From Cytobacillus luteolus (GTDB lineage: Bacteria > Bacillota > Bacilli > Bacillales > Bacillaceae_L): a DNA stretch of 64,000 bases. Of this stretch, positions 44,117 through 52,116 are shown one piece after another; the first letter of the stretch is position 1; every line of letters starts with the position of its first letter. The position numbers and the translations under genes are program-made. Under the pieces are notes generated by a model. That model had not been told where the DNA came from, made no database searches, and saw nothing but the letters and a program-made list of their open reading frames with translations. The DNA lies in NCBI RefSeq assembly GCF_017873715.1, contig NZ_JAGGKM010000001.1, positions 620,001 to 684,000 on the forward strand. The letters run 5' to 3'.

Positions 44117-44160
44117 ATGTTACATATCTCTATTGTATAATGTATTTATGTTACATACAA
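44117..44160 (-). promoter_or_regulatory. Promoter with paired ATGTTACATA sites before the recombinase
   Basis: Minus-strand -35 TTGTAT (44155-44160), 17-bp spacer, -10 TACAAT (44132-44137). Two identical ATGTTACATA copies at 44117-44126 and 44148-44157 are 31 bp (three turns) apart, one on the -35 side and one near the start site, as expected for a cooperative repressor. Confidence 0.45.
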
Positions 44161-44214
44161 ATGAGAAGCTTTATTTCAAAAAGGAATAAAAAAATAAGGG
44201 GAAAGGTCCCCTTA

Positions 44215-46341
44215 TTATTTCACTACTATTTTGTTCTCATTTAAACTTGCTTCTAATATTGAAGTTGAATCATTTTCCAATAAAACATCGGCAATTTGGT
44301 CTTCAATCTGTTCTTGGAGTACACGACGAAGTGGACGTGCACCAAATGCTGGGTGGTAACCAAGTTCGGCAAGCTTTTCTTTTACTTCAGGTGATACCTT
44401 TAATGTGATATTTTGTTCTGTCAATGTAGTTTGAAGTTCTTCAAGCATTAATTCCACAATTTGAAGTAGGTTCTCTTTCTCTAATTGTTTGAACTCAATA
44501 ATGCTATCAAATCGGTTTAGAAACTCTGGTTTGAAATGTGAACCAAGTGATTCTAAAATGGTAGATTCTTTGACGGCATCTGTACCCATATTTTCAAAAC
44601 CAACCGAAACCTTTTTAAAGCCAACACCTGCGTTACTTGTCATAATAATAACTGTATCTTTAAAGCTCACAGTTCGGCCTTGGCTATCTGTTAGACGGCC
44701 ATCTTCTAAAATTTGAAGGAACATGTGCTGAACGTCAGGGTGAGCTTTCTCAATTTCATCTAATAAGATAATGCTATATGGATTACGGCGTACTTTTTCA
44801 GTTAACTGACCAGCCTCATCATGTCCAACATACCCCGGAGGAGACCCAATAATTTTAGAGACGGAGTGCTTTTCCATATATTCACTCATATCAAGGCGAA
44901 TCATTGCATCTTTTGAACCAAAAAGTTCTTCAGCGAGCGTTTTTGTTAACTCTGTTTTACCGACACCCGTTGGACCTACAAAGAGGAAGGACCCAATTGG
45001 ACGAGTTTTAGCTTTTAATCCTGCACGGCTTCGACGAATGGCTTTCGCTACTTTTACCACTGCTTCTTCTTGACCAATCACTTTTTTATTTAAGTTTTCC
45101 ACTAGGTGTTTCATTTTGGCTTGCTCATCTTCTTGAAGTTTACCTACAGGAATGCCAGTTTTCTTTTCAATGATTTTTTGAATATCACTCACTTCAACAA
45201 CTGCATTGCTTTGAGTTTGATCTGTCTCTAGCTGTTTTTCAAGTTTTTGTTCTTCATCACGTAGTTGGGCAGCAAGCTCATAGTTTTCTTCTTTAGCTGC
45301 TTTATCCTTTTCGATTGCAATGTTCTTAAGATGTTCTTGAATCGCTGTTGTATCTACAGGTTTAAGTAATAGATTTGCTTTAGAGCCAGCTTCATCCAAT
45401 AAGTCAATTGCTTTATCAGGTAAGAATCGGTCTTGAATGTAACGGTGTGATAATGTCACACAAGCTTTAATCGCTTCCTCCGAATAAGTTACCCCGTGAA
45501 ACGCTTCATACTTTGATTGAATGCCTTTAAGAATTTCGATTGCTTTTTCAGGAGTTGGTTCACTTACTGTCACAGGCTGGAAACGACGTTCTAATGCAGC
45601 GTCCTTTTCAATTTTGCGATACTCTTTTAGTGTTGTTGCACCAACTAGCTGAAGCTCCCCACGTGCAAGAGCTGGTTTTAAAATGTTTCCTGCATCCATG
45701 GAGCCTTCTGCAGAGCCAGCTCCTACTAATTGATGGATTTCATCAATAAATAGGATAATATTTTTACGTCTTTGAAGCTCAGTAATCAATTGCTTCATGC
45801 GTTCTTCAAATTGACCCCGAATTCCTGTATTTGAAACAAGAGAGGCAAAATCTAGTAAGTAAACTTCCTTGTTTAGTAGCTTAGTTGGAACCGCACCTTT
45901 TGCAATATTTAGGGCAAGTCCTTCAACTACTGCAGTCTTTCCTACACCAGGCTCACCGATGAGAACTGGGTTGTTTTTGTTTCTTCGATTTAGAATTTCA
46001 ATGATGCGTTGAACTTCTTCCTCACGGCCAATGACTGGGTCAATTAGACCGGCTTTAGCGATATGCGTTAGGTTACGTCCGAATTGATCGAGGAAACCGT
46101 CTCCGCCTTGTTGTTTTGTTGGGTGTATGTCAGTTTGTTGTTGATTTTGTTGTGCTGAAAAACTCTTAAACATATCTTCAAAAGGGAAGTTTGGAAACCC
46201 ATTAAACCCTGAAGGAATTTGAAGATTGTTCATTTGCTCTGAATAACAGTCATTGCAAAGTTGCATACGTTTTTGTTCGTTATTAATTTTGATGTTTAGT
46301 TGATAATTTGCTTTCTTCGCATTACATACTTGGCATGTCAT
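44215..46341 (-). CDS. clpE: ATP-dependent Clp protease ATPase subunit ClpE
   Basis: 708 aa Hsp100 with the ClpE-specific N-terminal zinc finger (CQVCNAKK and CNDCYSE, residues 3-32). AAA1 with Walker [14 protein letters not shown], a UVR-like coiled segment ([21 protein letters not shown]) between the ATPase domains, AAA2 with [13 protein letters not shown], and C-terminal ClpB-D2-small domain. Unfolds heat-damaged proteins for ClpP. Three CtsR operators upstream confirm heat-shock control. Single gene. Confidence 0.97.
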   Translation of the reverse strand: MTCQVCNAKKANYQLNIKINNEQKRMQLCNDCYSEQMNNLQIPSGFNGFPNFPFEDMFKSFSAQQNQQQTDIHPTKQQGGDGFLDQFGRNLTHIAKAGLIDPVIGREEEVQRIIEILNRRNKNNPVLIGEPGVGKTAVVEGLALNIAKGAVPTKLLNKEVYLLDFASLVSNTGIRGQFEERMKQLITELQRRKNIILFIDEIHQLVGAGSAEGSMDAGNILKPALARGELQLVGATTLKEYRKIEKDAALERRFQPVTVSEPTPEKAIEILKGIQSKYEAFHGVTYSEEAIKACVTLSHRYIQDRFLPDKAIDLLDEAGSKANLLLKPVDTTAIQEHLKNIAIEKDKAAKEENYELAAQLRDEEQKLEKQLETDQTQSNAVVEVSDIQKIIEKKTGIPVGKLQEDEQAKMKHLVENLNKKVIGQEEAVVKVAKAIRRSRAGLKAKTRPIGSFLFVGPTGVGKTELTKTLAEELFGSKDAMIRLDMSEYMEKHSVSKIIGSPPGYVGHDEAGQLTEKVRRNPYSIILLDEIEKAHPDVQHMFLQILEDGRLTDSQGRTVSFKDTVIIMTSNAGVGFKKVSVGFENMGTDAVKESTILESLGSHFKPEFLNRFDSIIEFKQLEKENLLQIVELMLEELQTTLTEQNITLKVSPEVKEKLAELGYHPAFGARPLRRVLQEQIEDQIADVLLENDSTSILEASLNENKIVVK

Positions 46342-46362
46342 GGTTTTAAACCTCCTTGGTAA

Positions 46363-46503
46363 TTTGACTAAGTTTGACCTTTAGTTTATTTTAAAATCCG
46401 CTGTTTAAACGGATGGGTAATTTGTAGTAGTAAAAAAGATAAAGTGAGTTTGACTTACTTTGACCTTTGATATTATTATAATTTGACCTATTTTGACTTT
46501 CAA
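46363..46503 (-). promoter_or_regulatory. clpE promoter with three CtsR operators
   Basis: Three heptad pairs read on the minus strand as RGTCAAA-N3-RGTCAAA: 46363-46379, 46449-46465 and 46482-46498. Minus-strand -35 TTGAAA (46498-46503), 17-bp spacer, -10 TATAAT (46475-46480). The promoter-proximal box fills the spacer, the second covers the start region, the third is in the leader next to the ribosome binding site. Confidence 0.9.
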
Positions 46504-46611
46504 GTATTATGCTTGGAGAAAATTATGGAAACTAAGAGAGGGATAAAACCAGGTCTGATAAAGAGAAATACATCATAAGGTTAAATAAATAATAATATTG
46601 GGGGCGATCGG

Positions 46612-47433
46612 GTGGCGTATCAGAAAATTTCAGTCTGGCAGGAGCATAGTTTTTGGTTAGAGGTGTTAGAGGATCATGGGTATTTTGTACATGATTTTGC
46701 ATCTCCAAGTGAAAAACAAATTGTAGATCAAGCTGCGCAATATATTTATCAGTTTCAGCAGCTAAGAAACAAACTTGCATCTATTCCTCCTAATTTAAAT
46801 GAAAATTCACCACAAATGATTGCATTTGCCAGAGAGGCGTATCCAGTTGCTTATGGTTATTATCAGTTTGAAGGGCAAATTCAGCGGCTTCGGATTGAAA
46901 ATAAGGTGAATGTAAATTTAACACCGAGTTATTTTAATGGAACACTTGGTGAAAATCTAGAATACTTAAGGTTATTGGGATACTATGTGAACGGTCAAGT
47001 ACCACCTGTGCAAGCATTAGTTGATTTAATGGACCTGTGGCTTGAGGATCAGGTGGGCCATGCAGCCTTACTAGTCAGGGCTCTTGATGGGGTGGAGGTA
47101 ACACTTGTTAACGAAACAAGAAGCTTTATGCAACTTTTTCAGGCATATATTATAAAAAATGAAGCGATAAAAGGCTATTTACGATTTACTCCAGAAGGAT
47201 TTCCAATTCAGCTCCAATTCGCAAGGGATGTATCACAATCAGTTAATGGCCTTACTCATTTAGTAGAAAGAATGGTTCGTTTATATAAAAATGACCAAGT
47301 GTTAAATCAAACAACGTTACGCTTTTTAGAACATCATTTTCCTGAGGCCTGTTATTTCTTAAATAAACTAACTTACTATGCGCCAGATATAGAGTTTCCT
47401 CCATGCTCGTTATCAAAGCCATCGTTTAGATAA
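46612..47433 (+). CDS. DUF2935 family protein
   Basis: 273 aa starting at GTG (gggggcgatcgg upstream). Two related all-helical halves, each with an HSFW-type or DQVGHAALLVRAL-type segment; conserved His/Glu residues (WQEHSFWLEVLEDHGYF, DLWLEDQVGHAALL) suggest a metal-binding ferritin-like bundle, but function is unknown. The family is common in spore formers. Divergent from clpE with 270 bp between, mostly the CtsR region. Confidence 0.85.
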   Translation: MAYQKISVWQEHSFWLEVLEDHGYFVHDFASPSEKQIVDQAAQYIYQFQQLRNKLASIPPNLNENSPQMIAFAREAYPVAYGYYQFEGQIQRLRIENKVNVNLTPSYFNGTLGENLEYLRLLGYYVNGQVPPVQALVDLMDLWLEDQVGHAALLVRALDGVEVTLVNETRSFMQLFQAYIIKNEAIKGYLRFTPEGFPIQLQFARDVSQSVNGLTHLVERMVRLYKNDQVLNQTTLRFLEHHFPEACYFLNKLTYYAPDIEFPPCSLSKPSFR

Positions 47434-47458
47434 GCAAATTGCTCGTCTTTATTTTGAA

Positions 47459-47505
47459 ATCACCTCATATACTTGTACAAATGCTTAGTTTGTGAGGTGA
47501 TATTG
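47459..47505 (+). promoter_or_regulatory. Hairpin that hides the ykvI ribosome binding site
   Basis: ATCACCTCA (47459-47467) is perfectly complementary to TGAGGTGAT (47493-47501), which contains the ribosome binding site of the TTG start at 47506. An inner ACAAA/TTTGT stem closes the loop. No T run follows, so it is not a terminator; it would block translation when folded. Confidence 0.6.
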
Positions 47506-48561
47506 TTGCGGGGGAAATGGTTGTCCGCTTTTCAGGTAGCTGCTGTTTATGTTGGTACAGTAGTCGGTGCAGGTTTTGCAACGGGTAAGGAAATTGTTGA
47601 ATTTTTTACACAGTATGGTTTGTATGGACTAATTGGAATACTGTTAAGCGGATGTTTATTTATGTGGATTGGCGCCAAAATGATGATTGTTTCGCAGGAG
47701 ATTGGTGCTAAATCTTATAAGGAATTTAATGAGTATTTATTTGGAAATAAAATTGGGACAATTGTTAACATACTGATGCTCCTCGTACTAGTAGGAGTAA
47801 CTTCTGTTATGCTTTCAGGGGCTGGAGCAGTATTTCACGAACAGCTTGGTTTACCTTATTTAACTGGTATTGGAATTACAATAATATTAACAGTAGGAGT
47901 CATGTTTTTTGGAGTAAAGGGATTATTTGGGGTTAATTTAGTTGTTGTTCCGATAATGGTGTTATTTAGTTTGATTTTAGCAAGTAAGGTGTTAATGGGA
48001 GGAGAGGGACCCGTACTCGGTGCTTTTTCTTCAGATACTAGCCTACGCTGGATTGTTTCACCTTTTATTTATACAGCCTTTAATTTGGCAATGGCACAGG
48101 CAGTTCTTGTACCATTAGCAAATGAAGTGAAAGATCGTTCGATTGTAAAATGGGGAGGCATCATCGGGGGAGGAATTCTTTGTCTTATTTTAATCACGAA
48201 TCACATTTCCCTTTCTTCCTTACCTAATGTCGGGCAATTTGAGATTCCGATGGCTGAGGTAATGAAGACGTTAATGTTTTCATTTTATTGGCTATATGTA
48301 CTAGTGATCTATGGGGAGATTTTTACGTCTGTTATTGGAGATGTTTTTGGGTTAGAGCGACAGATTAAGACGGCTATACGTTTACCGTCAATACTTATTG
48401 TTACCGGTATCCTTACTGTTGCTTTTTTCATTAGTTTATTTGGTTATGGTTCATTAATTTCTATCTTGTATCCAATTTTCGGCTATATGAGTTTGACGGT
48501 TTTATTTTTATTAGTTTTACCAGAATCTGTACTGGATCGGATTCCTTTTCGAAATAGTTAA
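47506..48561 (+). CDS. ykvI: YkvI family membrane transporter-like protein
   Basis: 351 aa from TTG 47506, which has gaggtga just upstream; TTG 47473 has none. About ten TMs in an LeuT/APC-like fold, with VGTVVGAGFATGKEIVEFF at TM1 (unwound Gly-rich site) as in all YkvI proteins. Substrate unknown. In B. subtilis ykvI sits next to queCDEF; here queF is about 10 kb further on. The DUF2935 gene ends 72 bp upstream, so the two may be co-transcribed with the hairpin controlling translation of the second. Confidence 0.88.
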   Translation: MRGKWLSAFQVAAVYVGTVVGAGFATGKEIVEFFTQYGLYGLIGILLSGCLFMWIGAKMMIVSQEIGAKSYKEFNEYLFGNKIGTIVNILMLLVLVGVTSVMLSGAGAVFHEQLGLPYLTGIGITIILTVGVMFFGVKGLFGVNLVVVPIMVLFSLILASKVLMGGEGPVLGAFSSDTSLRWIVSPFIYTAFNLAMAQAVLVPLANEVKDRSIVKWGGIIGGGILCLILITNHISLSSLPNVGQFEIPMAEVMKTLMFSFYWLYVLVIYGEIFTSVIGDVFGLERQIKTAIRLPSILIVTGILTVAFFISLFGYGSLISILYPIFGYMSLTVLFLLVLPESVLDRIPFRNS

Positions 48562-48567
48562 AGGTAG

Positions 48568-48600
48568 AAACACCGACATGAAGGATGTCGGTGTTTTTTT
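48568..48600 (+). terminator. Terminator after ykvI
   Basis: Perfect 12-bp arms 48568-48579 and 48584-48595, T run of seven. Confidence 0.92.
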
Positions 48601-48639
48601 CTTTGAACCTTATCCGTTCCTTTGCGCTACAGGCACTTG

Positions 48640-48890
48640 CTTTTTGAAACTCGAACAAGCGAGGAATCGAAGTAAGAATGAGGGATAGATTCGGACTTTA
48701 ACTTGAACAAGCAGGATTGAAGTCTGAATAAGGGATGGATTGGAACTTCAACTCGAACAGTCGAGGAATCGAAGTCTGAATGAGGCATGTTTTCGGACTT
48801 CAACTCGAACAAGCGCGTGATCGAAGTCTGAATAAGGCATAGATCCGGACTTCAACTCGAATAAGCGGGGATAGAAGTCGGATAACCTTT
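48640..48890. repeat. Tandem ~52-bp hairpin repeat array (array 3)
   Basis: Five units; the anchor aactcgaac (or aacttgaac) starts at 48648, 48700, 48750, 48802 and 48854. Each unit can fold as gacttc...gaagtc around a ctcg/cgag inner stem, followed by a tgaataaggcatagat linker. The sequence is unrelated to arrays 1, 2 and 4 but the period is the same. It ends at the stop of the minus-strand CPBP gene. Frames read through it are low-quality and not coding. Confidence 0.85.
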
Positions 48891-49485
48891 AATTTAATGG
48901 CAATATCACTAACAAAAATAGGTTAAATGTAAAGTGAGAGACAATATTAATAACAATATTTTTTTTCCAAACATAAATCAGTCCCCAGTATAGTCCTCCG
49001 ACGATTGCAGCTAGGATGAGCATGGTGCTGCCAGAGTAGATGTGGACAGAGGCATAGAGTAGGGTTGCATAGATGATCCCGTTCCATGCTGATTTTTCTG
49101 AGAAGCTGGGCTGAATGTAGCCTCTCCAGAAAAGCTCTTCGCCCGGGATAATAATGAGTGTAAGAACAATATAATGCCATATTTGAGTTGGTGAAACAAA
49201 AGAGTACAATTCTTTAAGGTCTTCTTCAACAGGTAAACCAATCGCAAGTAGGATTTGTTTTCCGATTGCAAATATTAGATAGAGTAAGATACCTGTTAGT
49301 ATGCCTAAGCCGACCGAGGCTCCATTAATACGAAAACTAAAACGTTTTTTATAAATGGATAGTGCACTTAATATGAAAAGCGCAACTGTAAACATTGGCC
49401 AAAAGGGTAGTATTTTTGTAAAGCTAAGTAGTAGAAAGAGATGTGCAAATAGGATAGCAAATACGGTATTTTTTTTATCGGTCAT
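48889..49485 (-). CDS. CPBP family intramembrane metalloprotease
   Basis: 198 aa from ATG 49485 (a TTG six bases earlier is also possible; aaagg lies upstream of both). Six or seven TMs. Family motifs: Glu-Glu in PGEELFWRGYIQPSF, His in ASVHIYSGS, His-x3-Asn in IVSHFTFNLFLL. Shorter than the CPBP protein at 28512-29360 and not closely similar to it. Role unknown; the family includes prenyl-protein proteases and immunity proteins. Single gene. Confidence 0.85.
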   Translation of the reverse strand: MTDKKNTVFAILFAHLFLLLSFTKILPFWPMFTVALFILSALSIYKKRFSFRINGASVGLGILTGILLYLIFAIGKQILLAIGLPVEEDLKELYSFVSPTQIWHYIVLTLIIIPGEELFWRGYIQPSFSEKSAWNGIIYATLLYASVHIYSGSTMLILAAIVGGLYWGLIYVWKKNIVINIVSHFTFNLFLLVILPLN

Positions 49486-49605
49486 TTCCAATATTTCCTT
49501 TCAAGGGTTACGTGTACTTCTAGTGTATCAGACTATCTTATGGGTAGCATAATAAAACGTAACAATGGTTTCATCCTTATTATTGGCTAAAAGGAGAGAA
49601 AAAAA

Positions 49606-49746
49606 ATGACGAAATCACAACATGAAAAAGAAAGACAATGGAATGTAAGAAAACGTCAACAAAATCCACATGGTAAAGTTAAATCATTTGAGGAACTTGG
49701 AGAAGATATTACTCCAAATGTGAAAAAAGAAAGAAGAGGTGAGTAA
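49606..49746 (+). CDS. Small basic protein, DUF6254-like (46 aa)
   Basis: Too short for usual gene callers. ATG 49606 with aaaaggagag seven to eight bases upstream. Highly charged (KSQHEKERQWNVRKRQQNP, then HGKVKSFEELGEDI), no cysteine, no membrane segment. It resembles small Bacillus proteins labelled DUF6254, from memory. One base before the next tiny gene, so the pair forms an operon. Confidence 0.65.
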   Translation: MTKSQHEKERQWNVRKRQQNPHGKVKSFEELGEDITPNVKKERRGE

Positions 49747-49747
49747 C

Positions 49748-49882
49748 ATGGTACTTCGTGATAGCCACAAAAACCAACAGAAGAAAATGAAGAAAGCATC
49801 AGATGCCATTGGTACTGACAAAGACTTCGGAAATGACTTAGCGGAAGGTAAACATAACGAGTTACGTAAAAAGAATAAGTAG
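49748..49882 (+). CDS. Small charged protein of unknown function (44 aa)
   Basis: ATG one base after the preceding stop, with agaggtgag as binding site. Very hydrophilic (DSHKNQQKKMKKASDAIGTD, then LAEGKHNELRKKNK), no recognised family. Such size and composition are seen in small spore-core or nucleic-acid-binding proteins, but no SASP motif is present, so no function is assigned. Followed directly by the hairpin shared with moaA. Confidence 0.6.
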   Translation: MVLRDSHKNQQKKMKKASDAIGTDKDFGNDLAEGKHNELRKKNK

Positions 49883-49895
49883 CAGCTGGACGTAA

Positions 49896-49926
49896 AAAAA
49901 AGGATAGAGCCTCGTTGCTCTATCCT
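49896..49926. terminator. Bidirectional terminator, tiny genes / moaA
   Basis: Perfect 10-bp arms 49901-49910 and 49917-49926; on the minus strand followed by eight Ts. It includes the moaA stop codon. Confidence 0.9.
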
Positions 49927-50939
49927 CCTATATGTGACATTTCAATTTTACTTCGAGTTCCAGATAGCTTACTACGATCAAGTGAGTAACGGTCTTTTCG
50001 GCCGTGCCATATATCCGAGATATGTGAAGATAATTGATTATCTGTTAGCTCTGAACGAACTGGTTCACGAAGGTCATGACCAACTGATGCGAATAAACAA
50101 GTGTACAACTTTCCTTCAGCAGACAGCCTAGCACGATTACACGTTGAGCAGAAGGCATCAGAAACGGAAGAAATAACACCAATTTCATCTTCTGATCCTA
50201 CATATTTAAACCTACTTGCGGTTTCACCAGTATAATTAGGAGCAACTGCTTCTAAAGGCATGACTGCATGGATATCCTCAATGATTTGTTTTTTTGAATA
50301 AACATCATCAAGCTTCCACTGATTACTGTTTCCAACATCCATATACTCAATGTAGCGCAAGATATGTCCTTTTTCACGGAAGTACTTTGCCATTGGAACG
50401 ATGTCCTGCTCGTTCATTCCGCGTTTAACAACCATGTTGATTTTTACCTTAAGACCAGCTTCTGCCGCTGCATTAATACCATCTAGAACTGTTTGAACAG
50501 TAACACCTTTACCGTTAATTTTTCCGAACACTTCGTCTTTTAAGGAATCTAGGCTTACGGATACACGCTGTAATCCAGCTTTCTTTAAGTCTGTCGCATA
50601 TTTAGGGAGAAGAGATCCATTTGTTGTCATGGCAATGTCCTCGACTCCATCGATTTGACTGATTTTCTCGATTAATTGTGGAATGTCCTTTCGCATTAGA
50701 GGCTCACCACCTGTAATACGAATTTTTTTCACACCAAGAGAATGAACGAAAATCTTTGTTAGTCGCTCTAATTCCTCAAACGAAAGTAACTCTGCCCTTT
50801 TTAAAAAAGGGTAATCGGGACCAAAGATCTCAGCTGGCATACAGTATGTGCAGCGAAAATTGCATTTATCTGTGACTGATATTCTTAAATCACGAAGGGG
50901 GCGCTGTAACTGATCTAATACTGTTTGCTCGTTTTCCAA
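49920..50939 (-). CDS. moaA: GTP 3',8-cyclase MoaA
   Basis: 339 aa from TTG 50939 with gaaggagg upstream. Radical SAM enzyme for the first step of molybdenum cofactor synthesis. N-terminal cluster CNFRCTYC (residues 26-33), GGEP motif [10 protein letters not shown], and the second cluster [21 protein letters not shown] near 260-280 for GTP binding. C-terminus ends in Gly-Gly as required for activity with MoaC. Eighteen bases behind fdhD on the same strand. No moaC or moeA is in view. Confidence 0.96.
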   Translation of the reverse strand: MENEQTVLDQLQRPLRDLRISVTDKCNFRCTYCMPAEIFGPDYPFLKRAELLSFEELERLTKIFVHSLGVKKIRITGGEPLMRKDIPQLIEKISQIDGVEDIAMTTNGSLLPKYATDLKKAGLQRVSVSLDSLKDEVFGKINGKGVTVQTVLDGINAAAEAGLKVKINMVVKRGMNEQDIVPMAKYFREKGHILRYIEYMDVGNSNQWKLDDVYSKKQIIEDIHAVMPLEAVAPNYTGETASRFKYVGSEDEIGVISSVSDAFCSTCNRARLSAEGKLYTCLFASVGHDLREPVRSELTDNQLSSHISDIWHGRKDRYSLDRSKLSGTRSKIEMSHIGG

Positions 50940-50956
50940 GTATTTCCCTCCTTCAG

Positions 50957-51748
50957 TTAATTAGATATAATTCGATCAGGATGTGTATAAACATTGAATG
51001 ATTCTCCACGAATGAATCCAACTGTTGTTATATTTAAGTCTTCAGCCAGTTTGATTGCCAGCTCAGTAGGAGCTGATTTAGAAAGAACAATCCCTACTCC
51101 AAGTTTCGCTGCCTTAAGCAAAACCTCTGAGGAGATTCGGCCACTAAAGACGATAATTTTATCTCGAACTGAAAAGGAATGAAGCAGGCTATGGCCATAT
51201 AATTTATCAAGCGCATTATGTCTGCCAATGTCTGTACGGCTAACTATAATTTCTTCAGGTGTACAAAGGGCAGCATTATGAACGCCTCCAGTTTCCTGAA
51301 ATACGATACTTTCTTCCTGCATTTTTTTCATAAGCAAGATACACTGATTCGGTGTGAGTGTCGTTTGGGCTGTAGAGGTTTTAGCAGTGCGTGCATCATT
51401 ATGAAAGTAGAATTGTCTACTTTTTCCACAACATGATCCAATAAAACGCTTTGAATGCAATTGTTGACTTGTTGTCATTTCAGTATGCAGTGTAATATAT
51501 GCAAAACCTTTAGATTCATCAATGGACATCTCTTTAATATCGTCCTTGAATCGAATCACACCTTCAGATGCAAGAAAGCCGATGACTAACTCGTCTAAAT
51601 GAGTTGGTGTACATACCATTGTAGCAAATTCAGTATCGTTTACAAACAAAGTTAAAGGAAATTCTGTGACAATTTCGTCATGTGTGGTTGCAAGTTGACC
51701 ATTTATAAATTTTTGAATTTCTCTTTTCGTTGTCATTTTATGACTCAT
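50957..51748 (-). CDS. fdhD: Formate dehydrogenase accessory sulfurtransferase FdhD
   Basis: 263 aa. FdhD passes sulphur from a cysteine desulfurase to the molybdenum cofactor before insertion in formate dehydrogenase. Its reactive loop with two Cys is [13 protein letters not shown] near 110-120; [25 protein letters not shown] and [12 protein letters not shown] are the other family blocks. ATG 51748 with aggtgaag upstream. First gene of the fdhD-moaA pair, divergent from the OFA transporter. Confidence 0.95.
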   Translation of the reverse strand: MSHKMTTKREIQKFINGQLATTHDEIVTEFPLTLFVNDTEFATMVCTPTHLDELVIGFLASEGVIRFKDDIKEMSIDESKGFAYITLHTEMTTSQQLHSKRFIGSCCGKSRQFYFHNDARTAKTSTAQTTLTPNQCILLMKKMQEESIVFQETGGVHNAALCTPEEIIVSRTDIGRHNALDKLYGHSLLHSFSVRDKIIVFSGRISSEVLLKAAKLGVGIVLSKSAPTELAIKLAEDLNITTVGFIRGESFNVYTHPDRIISN

Positions 51749-51923
51749 GTTTCTTCACCTGACTATCTATTAGATTACTAAAATATAAACATATCTTTTT
51801 TTAGTACACAAGTATAAAGATTTACCTGTAGATAGAAAACACTTCAATGTAGAAGAAATTATTGTTGCGAAACTCGAAAGGAAATGGTAGTATTCAAGAA
51901 TAAAGTTCATAAATTTGTAACAT

Positions 51924-52086
51924 TTTGGTGCGTGATAGCGATCCTGTCTACGTTTTAAGATGTGTACAAAATATTTATTTACGATTAACTGTTGGTCCGA
52001 TAGTAGCGAAACCTGCTTGATACTAACCGTCAATCCTCTTTAATTGTGCATTTTTTGCATAGTTTATGAGATTGGCGGTTTTTTGT
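51924..52086 (+). promoter_or_regulatory. Leader with two TAGCGA hairpins and a terminator before the OFA transporter
   Basis: Copy 1 (51924-51958) and copy 2 (51992-52028) each contain TTTGG/TTGG, then TAGCGA (51936-51941; 52004-52009), then a CCTG box. Copy 2 runs into AACCGTCAATC (52025-52035), the left arm of an 11-bp terminator stem closed by 52070-52080 and a T run. A similar single copy precedes fdhF. No reading frame with a site lies inside. Not a recognised riboswitch class. Confidence 0.55.
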
Positions 52087-52116
52087 TTGCAAATATTACT
52101 TTTTATGGAGGAAGTT

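Noticed and set aside
48627-48812. Minus-strand frames through array 3
   Set aside because: They simply translate the tandem repeat and have no binding site.
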